Shown here in pieces: positions 36,901 through 48,314 of a stretch of 64,000 nt of DNA. Under the pieces are notes generated by a model. The model had not been told where the DNA came from. It saw nothing but the letters and a program-made list of their open reading frames with translations, and ran no database searches. The translations under genes and the position numbers were made by a program. Numbering within the stretch: the stretch's first letter is position 1; each line of letters opens with the position of its first letter. This DNA is from Theristus sp. LFF4_11. Its lineage: Eukaryota > Nematoda > Chromadorea > Monhysterida > Xyalidae. Location of the stretch: NCBI GenBank assembly GCA_030248135.1, contig JASANC010001978.1, positions 85,400-149,399 of the forward strand, given 5' to 3'.

Positions 36901-39900
36901 TATACAAACTGTACCTGTTCACGTTTTCACCATTTTTCTCAATGCCAGGCCGATGGTGCCAACGAGCAGTCGTCAATCGGCAATTGCGGCCGGCCTGACG
37001 AGCAGAGTGTACAGACCACCGGTTCGAACGATCGGCGACGATCGAACTGCGTTGGTGACTGACACACAGCGGCGAGTGGCCGCCAGTGCAATGGCTCTGC
37101 AGCCGCCTGTGCTTGCTGGTATGCAGTGGCTTTGGAAAGTGTCTGTTCGAGTGTCATGGGTTGAGTGGTGTGCGTGCGCTGTCAATTATGATACGACAGC
37201 TGATTGCTTTGAATGAAGGCAATGTCAACATTTCATTGCGTTTAACTACCCTAGTAGTTCCTTGTTTTCCGATCGAGGTGCTCTGTTTGTACCAGGTCAT
37301 CAGGTCACGTCTTGTTTCTAATCAGTTTGTTGTGCTGATGCAAAAACATTTGAGCACGGATGTTTTCAGATTTTTTTTTCGCCAGACAGCCTAACTTTCT
37401 TTCTTCAACCGTTACGCAGGTGTAAAATCGCGAGCACAAGCGGAATCGCTGCTCTCGAATCAGATCAAGATCGTACGAAAGCAACACCAGGAGCAGCAGC
37501 AGCTGATCGTTGATCGATCACCGCTGAAGCCTCGTGCAATCTCGCGAACGTTGACGCCGAGGGCTGGTGATGCGCTGCGAGAAAGTCAGTTGGCATTGGA
37601 TATTTATTTGCATTGCTTATTGTTGTTGTACGTAGGTAAGTTGGCCTGAAGTTGCAATTGTGTAAGCCACAAGCAGTAACGGAGGCACAGCATTCAGTTC
37701 GGCGGTTCTGTTGACTCTGTCAATCGAAACTTTGTCAATGTCAATCATTTTGTGACTATCTGCCAAGAAAGCAGTGCAGTTAATTATGAAATTTTGCAGA
37801 CTTTGATGAAGAGCCTCCAGACGAGAACAGTGAAGACGCCGTCGACATTGATGATACGGCTGGCTCGATTGTCGACAGTAAGGATTATCAAAAACCTGGT
37901 GAGAACTTTCAACTTTCAACTGATTGATTGTTGGAAGTTTGCTGATTGATTGATTGTTTTTTCAGTTTCATAGCATTCTCTCTCGTTTGTAGTCAAGTTG
38001 TGTTAAGACTGCATTTCTGATTCATTGAAAGCTGCGCATCACAAAAAATAATGTGAAAAGTGATGTTTGAAAGATCAATTAAACCTGCTGATCATGATGT
38101 TGGTCTGATATAGAAATCACGGACATGTGTTTGAATCCTATTCGAGTTTCGCAACTTTTCACCCTATCTCTTTCCAAAAACTGTAAATTTCCATCTGCTC
38201 CTATTCCAGCAGCTCATTTCGGTCGACCACAACAAACAACGACTGGCGACGCCAGAGCGGGTCGTTTCGTGCTTCCCTCGTTCAGTAGCAGACAATCAGC
38301 GTTGCACGCGCAACGTCGACTGCCGTTTGCACCGGCCGTCGCAGAACCGGTGGCGCCGGCGACGACGCGCAAGCCACTCGATCCGGACGAAGAACGAGAG
38401 CGAGTGTGCAAAGCGGTTAGGGTCTTCGTTTTAAAATACTGAGCTTTATTTTCTCAATTATTGTAACTGACGGGATTCAAGAGGGGCGCATCTCACTCAT
38501 GAGGGCACTTCTATTCTGCAGTTGATGTTGTTGGCCAGGCCGAAATGCTGACTTGTAAAATTTGGCTGATTTGTTGAATTGTTTAATGGAGATTTCGCTT
38601 GAACAGTTTTCAAGGTTGCTTCCACCCACGCAAGTGTCCAGGATTTTCTCTCTGTGTTAATATTGAATAGATTGATTGTATTCTCTCATATTGATTTTAG
38701 ATTCAGACTCTTGGAAAACTTTGTCTACCAATTCACCACTCAGATTCTCGAGAGCATTCTACGTCGCGTGTCCGAGGCCGATCGCAAGGATCGTTTGCGT
38801 GAGGCGAGAGAGCGCGAACGAGAGGAGAGTAAACGACTGAAACAAGAGTCGCAACGAATGTATCGGTTGGTCTGGTGATTGTGTAAGACAGGTTCAGTGG
38901 TTAAAGGTGCTTTTTTATCACAATCGATATTCCGCTGGTTTTGGTTTCGCCTGATTCCATGGTTGAAGCCGAAAACGGAAAACTCAACAAATTTTCATCC
39001 AGCTGTATGCTGATTCGAACTAGTCGTATGACCAATCAACGGATCGAATTCGATCGCAACCAACCAATCAGCTGAAAATGATTTCAAAACACCACGTTCA
39101 TTGTGATTTCGACGTGATGCTTGCGTGTTACAGTCGTCAGCGCGCCATCCGTCAGCAGCTCGACAAGCAGATGGACGAACAAGTGACGTGGATGCGTCGC
39201 GAGATCGTGAAACGACGACGTGCGTTGGAGCGACTCGCCGAGAAGGAGGCACGCATCACGTTCCAGCAGGCGTACGCGCACGAGATCAGCCGGGCACAAC
39301 AGCAGCAACACGGTGCACAGAGTGAGTGGTGTGGACGTGCTGTATTGGGGAGGGGGGGAGGTGGGGCAGTTGGTGATGGATGTAAGATATGGGATGGAAT
39401 AGAGTGAGTGGTATTAGTTGTAATAAAAGCAATAAAATAGTGAGCTGTAATCTTTTTCACCATGCAATCATCATTGGACCGCCTATCAGACGTCGACCTG
39501 AACGTGCACATTCCGCACGTGCGCGTGATTGAGTCGGAGCACGAAACATCGACAGCGGACGCTCGTCAGTTGACGGTTGACGACGACGACGACAGCGACC
39601 ACGAGCAGCGCATTGATGTCGACCATCTGCAGCTGACCAATCAGCACGCTGCTGAGAAATCGAGCAGTCGAACGGAGACGAAACACAATGCTAACAAGGA
39701 GGCCGGTGCCGCTCCAACCGATGAAGGTGAGCTGGCTTTTCGCTTGTTTGCTGGTGGAAAATGACGTTTTTTTTTATTCCGTGGCTCATTCGTCATTATT
39801 CAGCTGTCGACCAGAAGAACGTGAATGTGAACGAAAAGATTCGAGTGTTGGTGGATCCGAAACAACGCCACTGTATTTGTCGGACGGCGTATGATCCGTC

Positions 39901-42900
39901 AAAGTAAGGCACAAATGTTATGTTGGATTTTATTTAGTCCGCTGTTTGTTTGTATTGTTGTGCTGAAGTGGTTCTTTGTGCAAGTGGATTGCATTGGTAA
40001 CCAGTCGCCGTGTCAGATCTGAAATTTCGATACAATACATTTGTATTTAGAGGAAATCCAGTTTATTGCTGTTCTCATTTTTCTCAAAATAAAACATGTT
40101 TGTTTAAACCTGTCACTTTTTCACATAATACGGAACATGAATTAAAGTAAAGGTGTCCGGTTTACAAACCTGCTCTACTAATTTGTTCAATAACAGTATC
40201 CACAATTGTCCACCACTGAATTGTCTGATGTCCCTCTCGCCCTCCCGTAGATTCTACCTCGCGTGCAATCTGTGCGAGCGCTGGTTCCACGGTCAGTGCG
40301 TTAACGTCACACAGAAGCGGGCGAGGAAGATTGACGAGTGGTTCTGTCAGGATTGTAAGAAGGAAAAACAGAAGACCGACCAGGAGCTCTACTGTGTCTG
40401 TCGGACGCCTTATAACGATGCAGAGTCAGTGCATTCGGTGGCATTTGTTTTATTTTTTCGTGTTTGATGTTGCCACAATTATGATTAAAAGTTATGTTAC
40501 ATGTTTATGTTTCATGTTGCTCCTTTTTTCATGGAAACACTGTTAATTTGAGGAAAAACATTCTTGCAAAAACACCATTTCAGTTTCTACGTTGGCTGCG
40601 ATGGCTGCGAGGGTTGGTTTCACCCGCTGTGCGTTGGCACAACGCAAGAGTGAGTTTGTACTTTTGAAAAGCCGAAATCCATTAAAAATGATTGACTCTG
40701 CTAGCGCGCTGGTTGCTTCCAGCAACTTAACGTATCCATTATCTAGTCAAGGTTTAAAGCTTGACATTTTTCACCTTGTAACCGTCATCCTTTTGTCACC
40801 ATTTCAGAGAATGCGAGAAATGCGAAGAATTCCTGTGTCCGCGTTGTCAAACGTCGCAGGGCCTCTTGGCGGGGCGTCTCCTCACTCGTGCCGACTACCC
40901 GCGGCTCTGGCGTCTCTTTGAGTCCCTTCTGGAGCACCGTACCTCGTGGCCGTTCCGTGACCCGGTTGACCCGAGCAAACACCCCGATTATTACCGAGTG
41001 ATCAAGCATCCCATGGGTATGGAGTTTGAAAACTTAGAAGGATTATCTGATTCACTAGTTCTGCGACTCAATGCAGGCACCGATTGGATGTCAGTTTCAT
41101 GCTTGACGCGGCATTTCTAAATCGCTGAAGTGACCTCAGTCCTGACCCTGAAGTCCATGAAATACGACACGGTCATCACACGCAGTTTTGAATTGCCGCA
41201 CGTCAAGCAAGCCTGACACAAATTTCTTCTTTCGACGTCTGCAAATGCATCGAGTCACGAGAAGCAAAAGAAAAGATTCAGTTTCAAACGTTCCAAAATT
41301 TTCGCCAAATCAACAAAAACGTTTTTCTTCGCCCCGCAGATCTCCGTACCATCCAGCGGCGTCTCGAGTCGCTCGAGTACGAACGCCTACACCAGTTCGT
41401 TTCTGACGTCTGTCGCATCTTCGACAACGCGCGCGTTTTCAATCCGAAAGATTCGCCGATCTATCAGTGCGCGAATATTCTCGAGAAGCGATTCAGAGAG
41501 AACTTGCAGCAAGTCCGCGATGAGATCAATGCTGACCTGCAGGAGGAAGAGGACACCATTGAGGTAGACAGGAGAGTTTTTTTTATTTCTTCATTTCATG
41601 TGGGCTTTTTTGTTGCTCCCGCACCGGTTCTAGAAACCGGAAGGTACCAAACTCCGGTGGTTTTTGGCGTAGGGGTGAGCGTAAGGGGTTTTGTTTGGCT
41701 TCTGTTTCATTCGCATTGCAAAGTCACCTCTCGTCATCTTAGTCAGGTTTTGAATTCTCTCTCGGACAGAAAACTTCGATCGCACGGTAAGATTCTTATT
41801 ACACACCTTGATTACTTCCATCAAGTTGTTCGATTTCAGCTATGTCTTTTGTGTTCAAGGGACAACAGATAGCAATTTCGAAACATTTTTCCAAATTTGC
41901 ATTTCCATCATTCAGGGCGACCAAAGCAGCGCCGACCAATCAACGGCGTCCCCGCAACGGCCGCTGACTGAAACGACCGGTCAATCAGGCCAGTCACGTC
42001 AAACCGCAGCGTCTAACGCGATTCAACCACCAAGTGCAACAGTACAACCGGCACAAAAGAACGGCGTGGACGAATTGAACCAACTGATGATGGCTGACGT
42101 TCATGCTGCCACATCGGGACCACCGCAAGTGAACGGACAACTGCCGCATGGGACAGCGCCCCAAACGATTGTCGTCGGAGGTGTTGAGCAACAGGTTGGT
42201 CGCTTAGACAGTTTGGAAAGTTCAGTTGTAGTTGAGAGGTGCGGAATCGTTTTTTTTAATTTATTTATTCTGTGGTTTCTGTATTTCTGGTTCTTTCTGT
42301 AATGCAACTGCAATTATTTCTGTGGAACGCCATCGCACATCTGAATTCAGCGCATTGGTTGGCTGGTTTGTCACTCTCGCAGCCAGCCAATCAGCGTGCT
42401 GGATTTGAACTTTCGATGTTTGTTCAATTTTTTTTTGATTGCACGTTCAGGAAGAAATGGCGCCGCTGGACAGTCTGATCCAGGCGATGATGGCCGACCC
42501 GAGTGTGGAGGAGTTTCTGTCGGGTGCAGCAAGCAGCAGCAGCAGCAACAACAACAACACTAATAATAATAATGATCCCAGTGACCAATCAGCTAGCAGT
42601 CAAGTTGAAATGCTGAAATCCGACGGCGGTGGCGGTGTCACGACGGAGGCGGTGGTCGTGCAACAGTTGCAGCGGCATCCGTCCTCGGAGACGCACAGAA
42701 CTACTCGCTCGGAAGATCCCCAGGAGGACGATCAAAACGAGACGGTGATTGTTGTCGACGACGACTTCCTGAACCAGGCTGACGTCATTGAGCAACGCCA
42801 GCAGCAGAACGATACTCGCGAGCGAACTACTGATGGAAACGTTGATGTGGCGGCGGTGCGTGGCGATGAGAATACACGCGAGAATAATGAGAAGATGGTG

Positions 42901-43107
42901 AACGTTGCTGATGATGATGATGATGACGTGATGGAGGATGACGATGATGAGGAGGAAGACGTCGTGCCCGTGGTCGGTGGCGGCGCAGCGTTTGTGCAGC
43001 AGCAGCAGCAGCCGGCAATAGAACAAACTGCGCAGGTTGATGAATCGCAGGTGGAGAGTGTAGCGGATGCTGATGACAACGCCAATGATGACGTGCATGT
43101 TGATTGA
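21981..43107 (+). CDS. BPTF: BPTF / NURF301 chromatin-remodelling subunit
   Basis: About 40 exons, roughly 2,700 residues. Main exons: 21955-22221, 22506-22682, 22940-23145, 23247-23414, 23473-23643, 23903-24142, 24429-24648, 24914-25029, 25322-25443, 25625-25842, 25998-26144, 26230-26376, 26471-26661, 27054-27185, 27375-27522, 27897-28111, 28374-28503, 28600-28867, 29098-29304, 29567-29849, 30178-30240, 30503/30521-30689, 30772-30848, 31306-31573, 31739-31965, 32138-32221, 35270-35356, 35533-35754, 35988-36119, 36407-36579, 36949-37118, 37420-37566, 37800-37898, 38210-38405/38415, 38701-38865, 39134-39321, 39490-39726, 39804-39903, 40251-40424, 40584-40649, 40808-41016, 41340-41563, 41916-42194, 42451-43107. 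Order: AT-hook-like N-terminus (GRGRRLRTRG), DDT, PHD, BPTF-specific WPYPCVRP block, coiled coil, two PHDs, bromodomain, acidic tail. It is the largest NURF subunit: it recruits ISWI and reads H3K4me3 and acetyl-lysine. ATG 21981 lies 26 nt after an unpaired acceptor. The donor after 38210 is unresolved. Confidence 0.93.
23600..24590 (+). other. BPTF: DDT and WHIM/WSD region of BPTF
   Basis: The exons at 23473, 23903 and 24429 carry SSEDLLIDNQHLFDALE, then EILRRFHHLIRLSPMLFEDF with LLRVCLKDD, then VLRQYAVSD and LRWLCERFLRSRLF. This is the DDT helix bundle and following WHIM motif that bind ISWI and linker DNA in BPTF/ACF1-type proteins. Confidence 0.9.
24612..25029 (+). other. BPTF: N-terminal PHD finger of BPTF
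   Basis: A C4HC3 ligand set: HCRDC at the end of exon 24429, then LLVCDGCSAGYHLACLMPP and GSWYCYAC in exon 24914. The intron falls between the second and third cysteine pairs. The next exon continues with the family motif RRYWFLVRRLF. Confidence 0.9.
32920..33885. repeat. Satellite array, seven units of about 148 bp, in a BPTF intron
   Basis: The motif CGTGACGATTTCGG recurs at about 32926, 33076, 33224, 33372, 33510, 33660 and 33808, each followed by AATCGGCCGT.GAAATTGGCG, a C-A-A-A-rich spacer and TTATGTGAGCA. Spacings are 138-150 bp. The array lies inside the 3-kb intron 32222-35269. Confidence 0.88.
33968..34890. mobile_element. Foldback element with about 140-bp inverted termini, 923 bp
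   Basis: The left arm starts ATTATCTAAAAATGCGGGAG and the right arm ends CTCCCGCATTTTTAGATAAT. The arms share blocks such as GCTTTGTGTAAGCAGTGACG and GATACAAGTACATAAGAGC. The centre includes a segment (34243-34378) related to 17397-17530. No target duplication is clear beyond a possible TA. It lies in the same BPTF intron as the satellite. Confidence 0.8.
39862..40860 (+). other. BPTF: Two C-terminal PHD fingers of BPTF
   Basis: PHD2 is CICRTAYDPSKFYLACNLC, RWFHGQC, EWFCQDC. PHD3 is YCVCRTPYN, FYVGCDGCEGWFHPLC, then CEKC and FLCPRC. Both keep the aromatic positions (Y, Y and W) that form the H3K4me3 cage in the vertebrate protein. Each finger is split by introns at 39904-40250, 40425-40583 and 40650-40807. 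Two adjacent cage-like fingers differ from the single one in the common vertebrate isoform. Confidence 0.88.
40896..41500 (+). other. BPTF: Bromodomain of BPTF
   Basis: Exons 40808 and 41340 encode WPFRDPVDPSKHPDYY, VIKHPMDLRTIQRRLE and ARVFNPKDSPIYQCA. The asparagine in VFNP is the conserved acetyl-lysine-binding residue. The intron sits between KHPM and the D of DLRT, the usual ZA-loop position. Confidence 0.92.
41626..41660. repeat. Dispersed repeat fragment GGTTCTAGAAACC-type
   Basis: CCGGTTCTAGAAACCGGAAG followed by GTACCAAACTCCGGTGG. Related fragments lie at 6343-6366 and 14429-14467, the latter next to the tRNA-like sequence, so this may be the body of a tRNA-derived SINE. It lies in a BPTF intron. 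Confidence 0.45.
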
Positions 43108-43722
43108 GATTGAGCTGTTGATCAATGTGGTATGAGTATTATTGTTGAACTTAGTTGTTGATGGATGGGTTTCCCACAGTTTCTGGTCTCTAACATTGAT
43201 CTATTTTGTGTGAATCTTATGTTAATTGAGCCTGTTTTACGTGGTTTTTTCCTTTTGTCTTCAACAGTTCGTCTCTGCCGCAAATATTTATCAGTTGTGT
43301 TTGTTCAGTGAAAAATACGTTTTTTTGTTTTGGAAAAAGCCTATCAAGATTAGCTTGATTTGTAGTTGTTTTTATTTATACTCCGCAAAATTAATTTATA
43401 CCAATTTTTCCGCCACAGACACGCATAAAGTTCAACTGTGGCAAAGTTACGTTGTTTTTTTTTATTCTTCCACAAATTAGCAGATCCGTTAGTTCGTGTT
43501 CATGTTCAAAACTCTGGGTAACTCTCTACATTGATGTCGGTAATAAATGGAAATTACAAAGGGTTCAAATCAATTTCTGGCGGGAGAATCAACTGAATGC
43601 CTGGTCACTTGTTACAAAACTTGTATTTTTTAATGTTTGTGGTTCAGTTTGTTCGTTCGCCCATATTATGGCTTGTTGTTTTGTAGTATTGTGTTTTTGT
43701 GCTGCTGCTTCCTGATGTGTGT

Positions 43723-43728
43723 AATAAA
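43723..43728 (+). promoter_or_regulatory. Poly(A) signal of BPTF
   Basis: AATAAA lies 616 bp after the BPTF stop codon and 59 bp before an acceptor-like caattcag (ending at 43787). This is the spacing expected for a poly(A) site followed by a downstream trans-splice site in an operon. Confidence 0.6.
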
Positions 43729-43896
43729 AGTATTCAATTTCCCAAAAACGTGGGTTTTTTCTTATTTGAGCCGTGCAATCAATTCAGCTCATCGAACAAA
43801 ATCGGTGAATATTTGGAAATACATCTGCAAAAAGTTGTGTCAGCGCAAAACTTTGTCACAGAAAAAAACGCCGAACGCCCCTGACAATCAAGCAGC

Positions 43897-46800
43897 ATGC
43901 TGTATTTGGAAGATTTTTTGGAATGTGAGTTTAGGAATAAATAATTTTATCTCGAAAGAAATCGCTATTAAAAGTGAAATCAACATTCATTCTCAGTTAT
44001 CGAGCCGCTCCCGCAAGAGCTGCGCGACAAGTTGACCGAACTGCGTACTCTTGATTTGGAAGTGCAAAGTAAGTCGCTGAAGTTTGCTGGCTGTATTAGA
44101 TGCGGAGTTTTTGTTAGAGCGTGAAACTGCGGACAAGCGCAACCAGACATTCATCTTTCTGTCGTGTTCCCGTGCCCACCCTTCGGTGTACGAAGAACGT
44201 TCGAGTCTGCGGTTTGGCGGCTTGTCGAACTGGCCGCCTCTGCCTTTGCTTACCCGTAAAGGCACAAAGCAAAAACTGCTGTAAAACTGTTTCCATGCGC
44301 ATATGCAGATGGTGTGGCGACTGGTCAACTCGTGCATATTCAGCTTTCTGTTGCCGTGTATTTGCAGATGGCATGGACAAGCTGAGGACACGCGAAGATC
44401 GATTCTTTGCCAACGCCGATGCGATGGCCACTGAAGAGCGACAGAAGGAGGCGCACACCATAAAGCAGGTGCGGTGCCTCAAAGTTTGCTCGTTTTTTGT
44501 CGTATTTTTGTATTTTTTTTGTGGCATTCCAATTTCGAAATCGCTTTTTTTCTGTGGGAAACCCAAAGTGGTGCTCCGAAACTATTTATTCTGTGGGCCA
44601 ATTTTATTATCTCAATCCTTATGTGTACCTTTTGATTCGGATTTCGGACTCTGAAAAAATCGTTAGGAGTATCGAAGACTAGAAGAGCTCTCTGACGACA
44701 AGGTGCGTATCGCGACCAACGTGCATGAGCTGGTGCTGAGGTACCAGCGGCGGCTGACGGGCGAGATCACAAAGTTCAAACTGGAGCTCGAGGCTGACAA
44801 TCCGGGCATCACGGAGTCGTTGGAGAAAAGTGCGAGACTCGTTTGCATTCGCATGTTTCACACCGACAAATCAATCACTGTCTGTTCATTTTCGACAATC
44901 AAAACCAAAGAATGTTTCCAGTTTTCTATTCTTTTTCAGAAGTACGCGATGCAGAGCATCAACAAAAGAACTACCGCAAAGAACGTGAGTTTTTTTTTGT
45001 CGTATTGCGGGGAACCATTTTTTTCATCGCCGATGATAAAATGTAGAAACTGGTCGCTCAAAATTGGTTCATAACAACAAGCGTCGGATTCGGAAGTCTC
45101 TCGAGAAATGTTCCCCAAAAAGATCCACAAACCAACAAACGACAAACAACAAACAAACCAGACAAACATGCGCATCTACAGGCCGCCGCAAGCTGCGCAT
45201 TCTTGAGCAACAGCAACAGCAACAACAGCAACTGCTCAACCAAGGCCAGGACGGCGACGCCAGCAGCGCTGTGTCAGACGCCACGATCAGTGGGCTGATT
45301 GAAGAGCTTGCGGGCGGCCAGTTTGCGTCCGCCTCGTTGATGGAGCAAAAACAAGAGCCGATGATCGCTTCGTTCATGAGTCCGTCCGGTCGACGAAGGA
45401 CCACCGACCGACAGTCGAGCACAACGGCCGACTTTGAGGGAGGCGTGCCAGCGGCGCAGCAGTTGGCTACGGTTAGGGGCAGGGGCAGGGCTGCTGGTTT
45501 GGGGTTCCTTGGAGTTGTCACGTTGGTTGGTCGGTTAATGTGAAGAAGACAGTATGTGGCTGGGAGGGCATCTGATACCACTCAATACTCTCACTGTTTG
45601 ACTTGAAAAGGAACGTTTCATTTTTTTGGGCCTGCTCAGCGAATTTGACTCACCACAGTTTATGCTGATTCAATCAGACCAGCACTCGATTCAATCGACA
45701 AATTCACGCTTCGATATGAACAGTTCAAAAAACAGGACATTGCCAAAGTCGTGCCGGCTAACACAGCGACGCCAATAACATGTTCCGTGGTTCACGCTAA
45801 CAAGAAGTCCACGTTGAGACGTCTGGAAAGTCAGAAGCCTAGGAGTGAGAATACCAGAAGTCCTCACTTTGTAACCAGTGTTAGTGAGGCGACGCCGCTG
45901 ACAGTGGGCGGCCAAAGCCGCACTGCATCTGGCGTGAGGCACACCCTTGGAGTGTCGACTCTAGGGTCAAGTGCCGATAATACTAGGAATCAGGACCACT
46001 TGAGGAGTGGGCACCTAAGGGTGAACTTACAAATGGAGGACCCGCCGAGGACTACTGCGCTCATATTCACGGCTGCATTGATCGTAGCACACAACACAGT
46101 CGCCCCCATTGCAGCAACGTCGCATCGCGTCACTGCCGCATCGAATGAACGAGCTGGCGGTGCAGACGGGCGTCGGTGGCGCCGGCACGTCAGCGGCACA
46201 CCAGCAGCAGACGGCCACCGGTGGCGTGCAGCAGCTGCATCCGTCCGTCTCGTCCGTTGAGCTGAAGTCGCCGACGACAACGCCGAGCACACCGAGTACG
46301 CCCGGTCTCATGGGACCGCCGGTGACGCCCGTCCATCACATCAGTCCGCTGTCGAACTTCATTGCGAGCGCCGAGTCGAGGCATGGACGGCCGAGAAAGT
46401 GAGCGCTTTTGTGGTGTGGCGTGTGTGAGTCGCGCAACGACACATTAACCCTGTGCACTGGTCGTCGTTCGCTTTGCGCATCTGAAGTGCGTGTGCTGTT
46501 TGTTGCTCCCTACCGATACCATCGAGCACGTTCCTTCGCTCTTCAGGTGTTGGTTCTCTTTTCTTTCCCACTATCGCCCATCTTTTAGCCCCCCCCCCCG
46601 CTGGTGGACGCCGGATTTCAATTCCCGAGCGGGCACCCAGCGCAGAGGGTATGAGATAAGGTGACGTGATGTGACTCTGGGTGTATCCGGTTGTTTACAG
46701 CTGCTATAATGACACGTTCAAGTCATGTGGTCGATTGATTTTCTATAGCGACTAAATAGCTGAATTACGTTTTTATTAATTGCAGATTCACAACGCGCGT

Positions 46801-48016
46801 CCAAGAGATGGTGAAGGCGTCGATGGCGAAACGCGAATGTGAACGCGAGAAGGCCGCTCGTGTCTGGTCGGCGTCGCACTCAGATGGCATTGGGCCGGAC
46901 GGCACGGTCGCCTCAGGTGCGGCGGCATTGCGGTGCTCTCATTTCAGTTTTATTGATTTTATGAAGTTGAATTGAATGACTTGCCTTTCGCTCGCGTCAT
47001 CTTTGTGCACAAAACACAACTCCACGATGCAGTGAATCGAGCCGTAAGATGTGAGATGGAAGGCTTCAACTTGAGTAACGTATTCAGCTTTGTAATCGTT
47101 TCTCATTGGATATACCCATTCCCTCCCCCGTGGCGTTCAATTCCATCGTCCGTCACACGTCCAACCTGTGCAGGCAGCGCAAGCAGCACGGACCAATCGA
47201 GCGCGCCAGCTTCAAGTTCGTCATCCACGACGGCCGCCGCAAGCAGCCAATCAGCGCGACAGAAACGTCGCAAGGTCGATCGGTCGCTGTTCACGGCCGG
47301 CGAATCGGAGTCGGATGAGGAGGCGGATGACGACGATGATGAGGAGAACCAGCGCAAGTGGTGCATCTGTCAGCAGGTGACGTTGCGTGGATGGGACGGG
47401 TGCCAAACGGTGCGCTTTGTGGACGAAGTGGCACCATCTCGGGCATCTTTGGGTCTCCGGCTCAAATCGAACGGCCCTTAAGGCCTGTTTATACCTATGC
47501 GTATGCGCATAAGGCACGGCACGTCACATCCCGTGTTATCATACCACCGTTCATACCTGACGTACGTCGACTGCGTCTGCATACGTCAGGTATAAACGGG
47601 CCTTACGAATCTATCCGTGTTTTTGGTTCTTTGAGTCAAACTTCGACTTACTGTGTCGGCCATCAGGGTGGTACCCGACAAGTTCGCACGGGACTGCTGA
47701 TGTTGACTGCTGTTTTGTGTTGTAATTTTTGTACTGATTGATTTTTTTCTGACCTCGAAACTCTTTCAGACTTCCTACGGGGAAATGGTTGCGTGCGACA
47801 GCGGAGAGGTATGGAAATTGTTGGTTTTTGCTTTTTCAGGGAATTTTTCTTGAAAAATTTCATGTTTGCTTTCAGTGTCCATTCGAATGGTTTCACTATG
47901 AATGCGTTGGTGTGACGCACCCACCAAAGGGCAAATGGTTCTGTCCTCACTGTAAAGGGCGTGCAAAGAAAAGTACAAGTGAAAGTTCGACTGGTTTCGT
48001 TGATATCGACAATTGA
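43897..48016 (+). CDS. ING3: ING3, PHD reader subunit of the NuA4/TIP60 acetyltransferase
   Basis: Exons 43897-43924, 43997-44068, 44368-44468, 44667-44829, 44940-44984, 45182-45471, 46115-46398, 46786-46916, 47174-47376, 47770-47808 and 47876-48016 (TGA) give 498 aa with every phase matching. The start MLYLEDFLE and [20 protein letters not shown] are ING3 hallmarks. The N-terminal ING helix pair continues through [16 protein letters not shown] and [18 protein letters not shown]. The middle is disordered (Gln-, Ser/Thr/Pro-rich). The C-terminal PHD reads [25 protein letters not shown] and KGKWFCPHC, with the C4HC3 ligands and aromatic cage positions intact. It binds H3K4me3 and targets histone H4/H2A acetylation (family knowledge). 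At 498 aa it is longer than the human protein (about 418). Confidence 0.95.
45651..46114 (+). other. Unexplained open stretch in an ING3 intron
   Basis: Between ING3 exons 45182-45471 and 46115-46398 one frame is open for about 200 codons ([19 protein letters not shown], then [19 protein letters not shown]). It could be an alternative exon or a transposon-derived fragment. No family was recognised. Confidence 0.3.
47481..47602. mobile_element. Tourist/PIF-Harbinger-like MITE, 122 bp
   Basis: Inverted ends AGGCCTGTTTATACCT and AGGTATAAACGGGCC are flanked by TTA on both sides (47478-47480 and 47603-47605), a typical TTA duplication. It is in the ING3 intron 47377-47769, between the two parts of the PHD finger. 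Confidence 0.75.
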
Positions 48017-48180
48017 TTGATTGATTGATGGATTAGTTGATTGTTGCTAATTTGATTGGTTAATTAGTTATTGCCATTGGATTGCACATATCGAGTTTTC
48101 ACAGTTTCTGCTTAAAAGTGGTTGGTTACGTTTTGTTATGGTTTGTTCTATTTTATTCCTGCTTCTATTTTAGTCCAAGA

Positions 48181-48186
48181 AATAAA
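48181..48186 (+). promoter_or_regulatory. Poly(A) signal of ING3
   Basis: AATAAA lies 165 bp after the ING3 stop and 129 bp before the TMEM201 start codon. Confidence 0.65.
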
Positions 48187-48303
48187 ACAAGACTAATGAA
48201 TTGTCGTGGTTGGTGGTTTTTGTCTCGACACTTTTGGGGGTCCGAAACCCCGCTGAGATTCGAATTCGTCGTGTACCTACCTGTCATTGTTGACGTTCAA
48301 CAT

Positions 48304-48311
48304 ATTCTCAG
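48304..48311 (+). promoter_or_regulatory. Probable trans-splice acceptor of TMEM201
   Basis: The sequence attctcag ends at 48311, a few bases before ATG 48315. No upstream donor or coding exon pairs with it. In a nematode this is the expected position of a spliced-leader site for a downstream operon gene. Confidence 0.5.
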
Positions 48312-48314
48312 AGC

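Noticed and set aside
42589..43125. Minus-strand ORFs of 117-178 aa
   Set aside because: Antisense shadows of the acidic, repeat-rich BPTF last exon.
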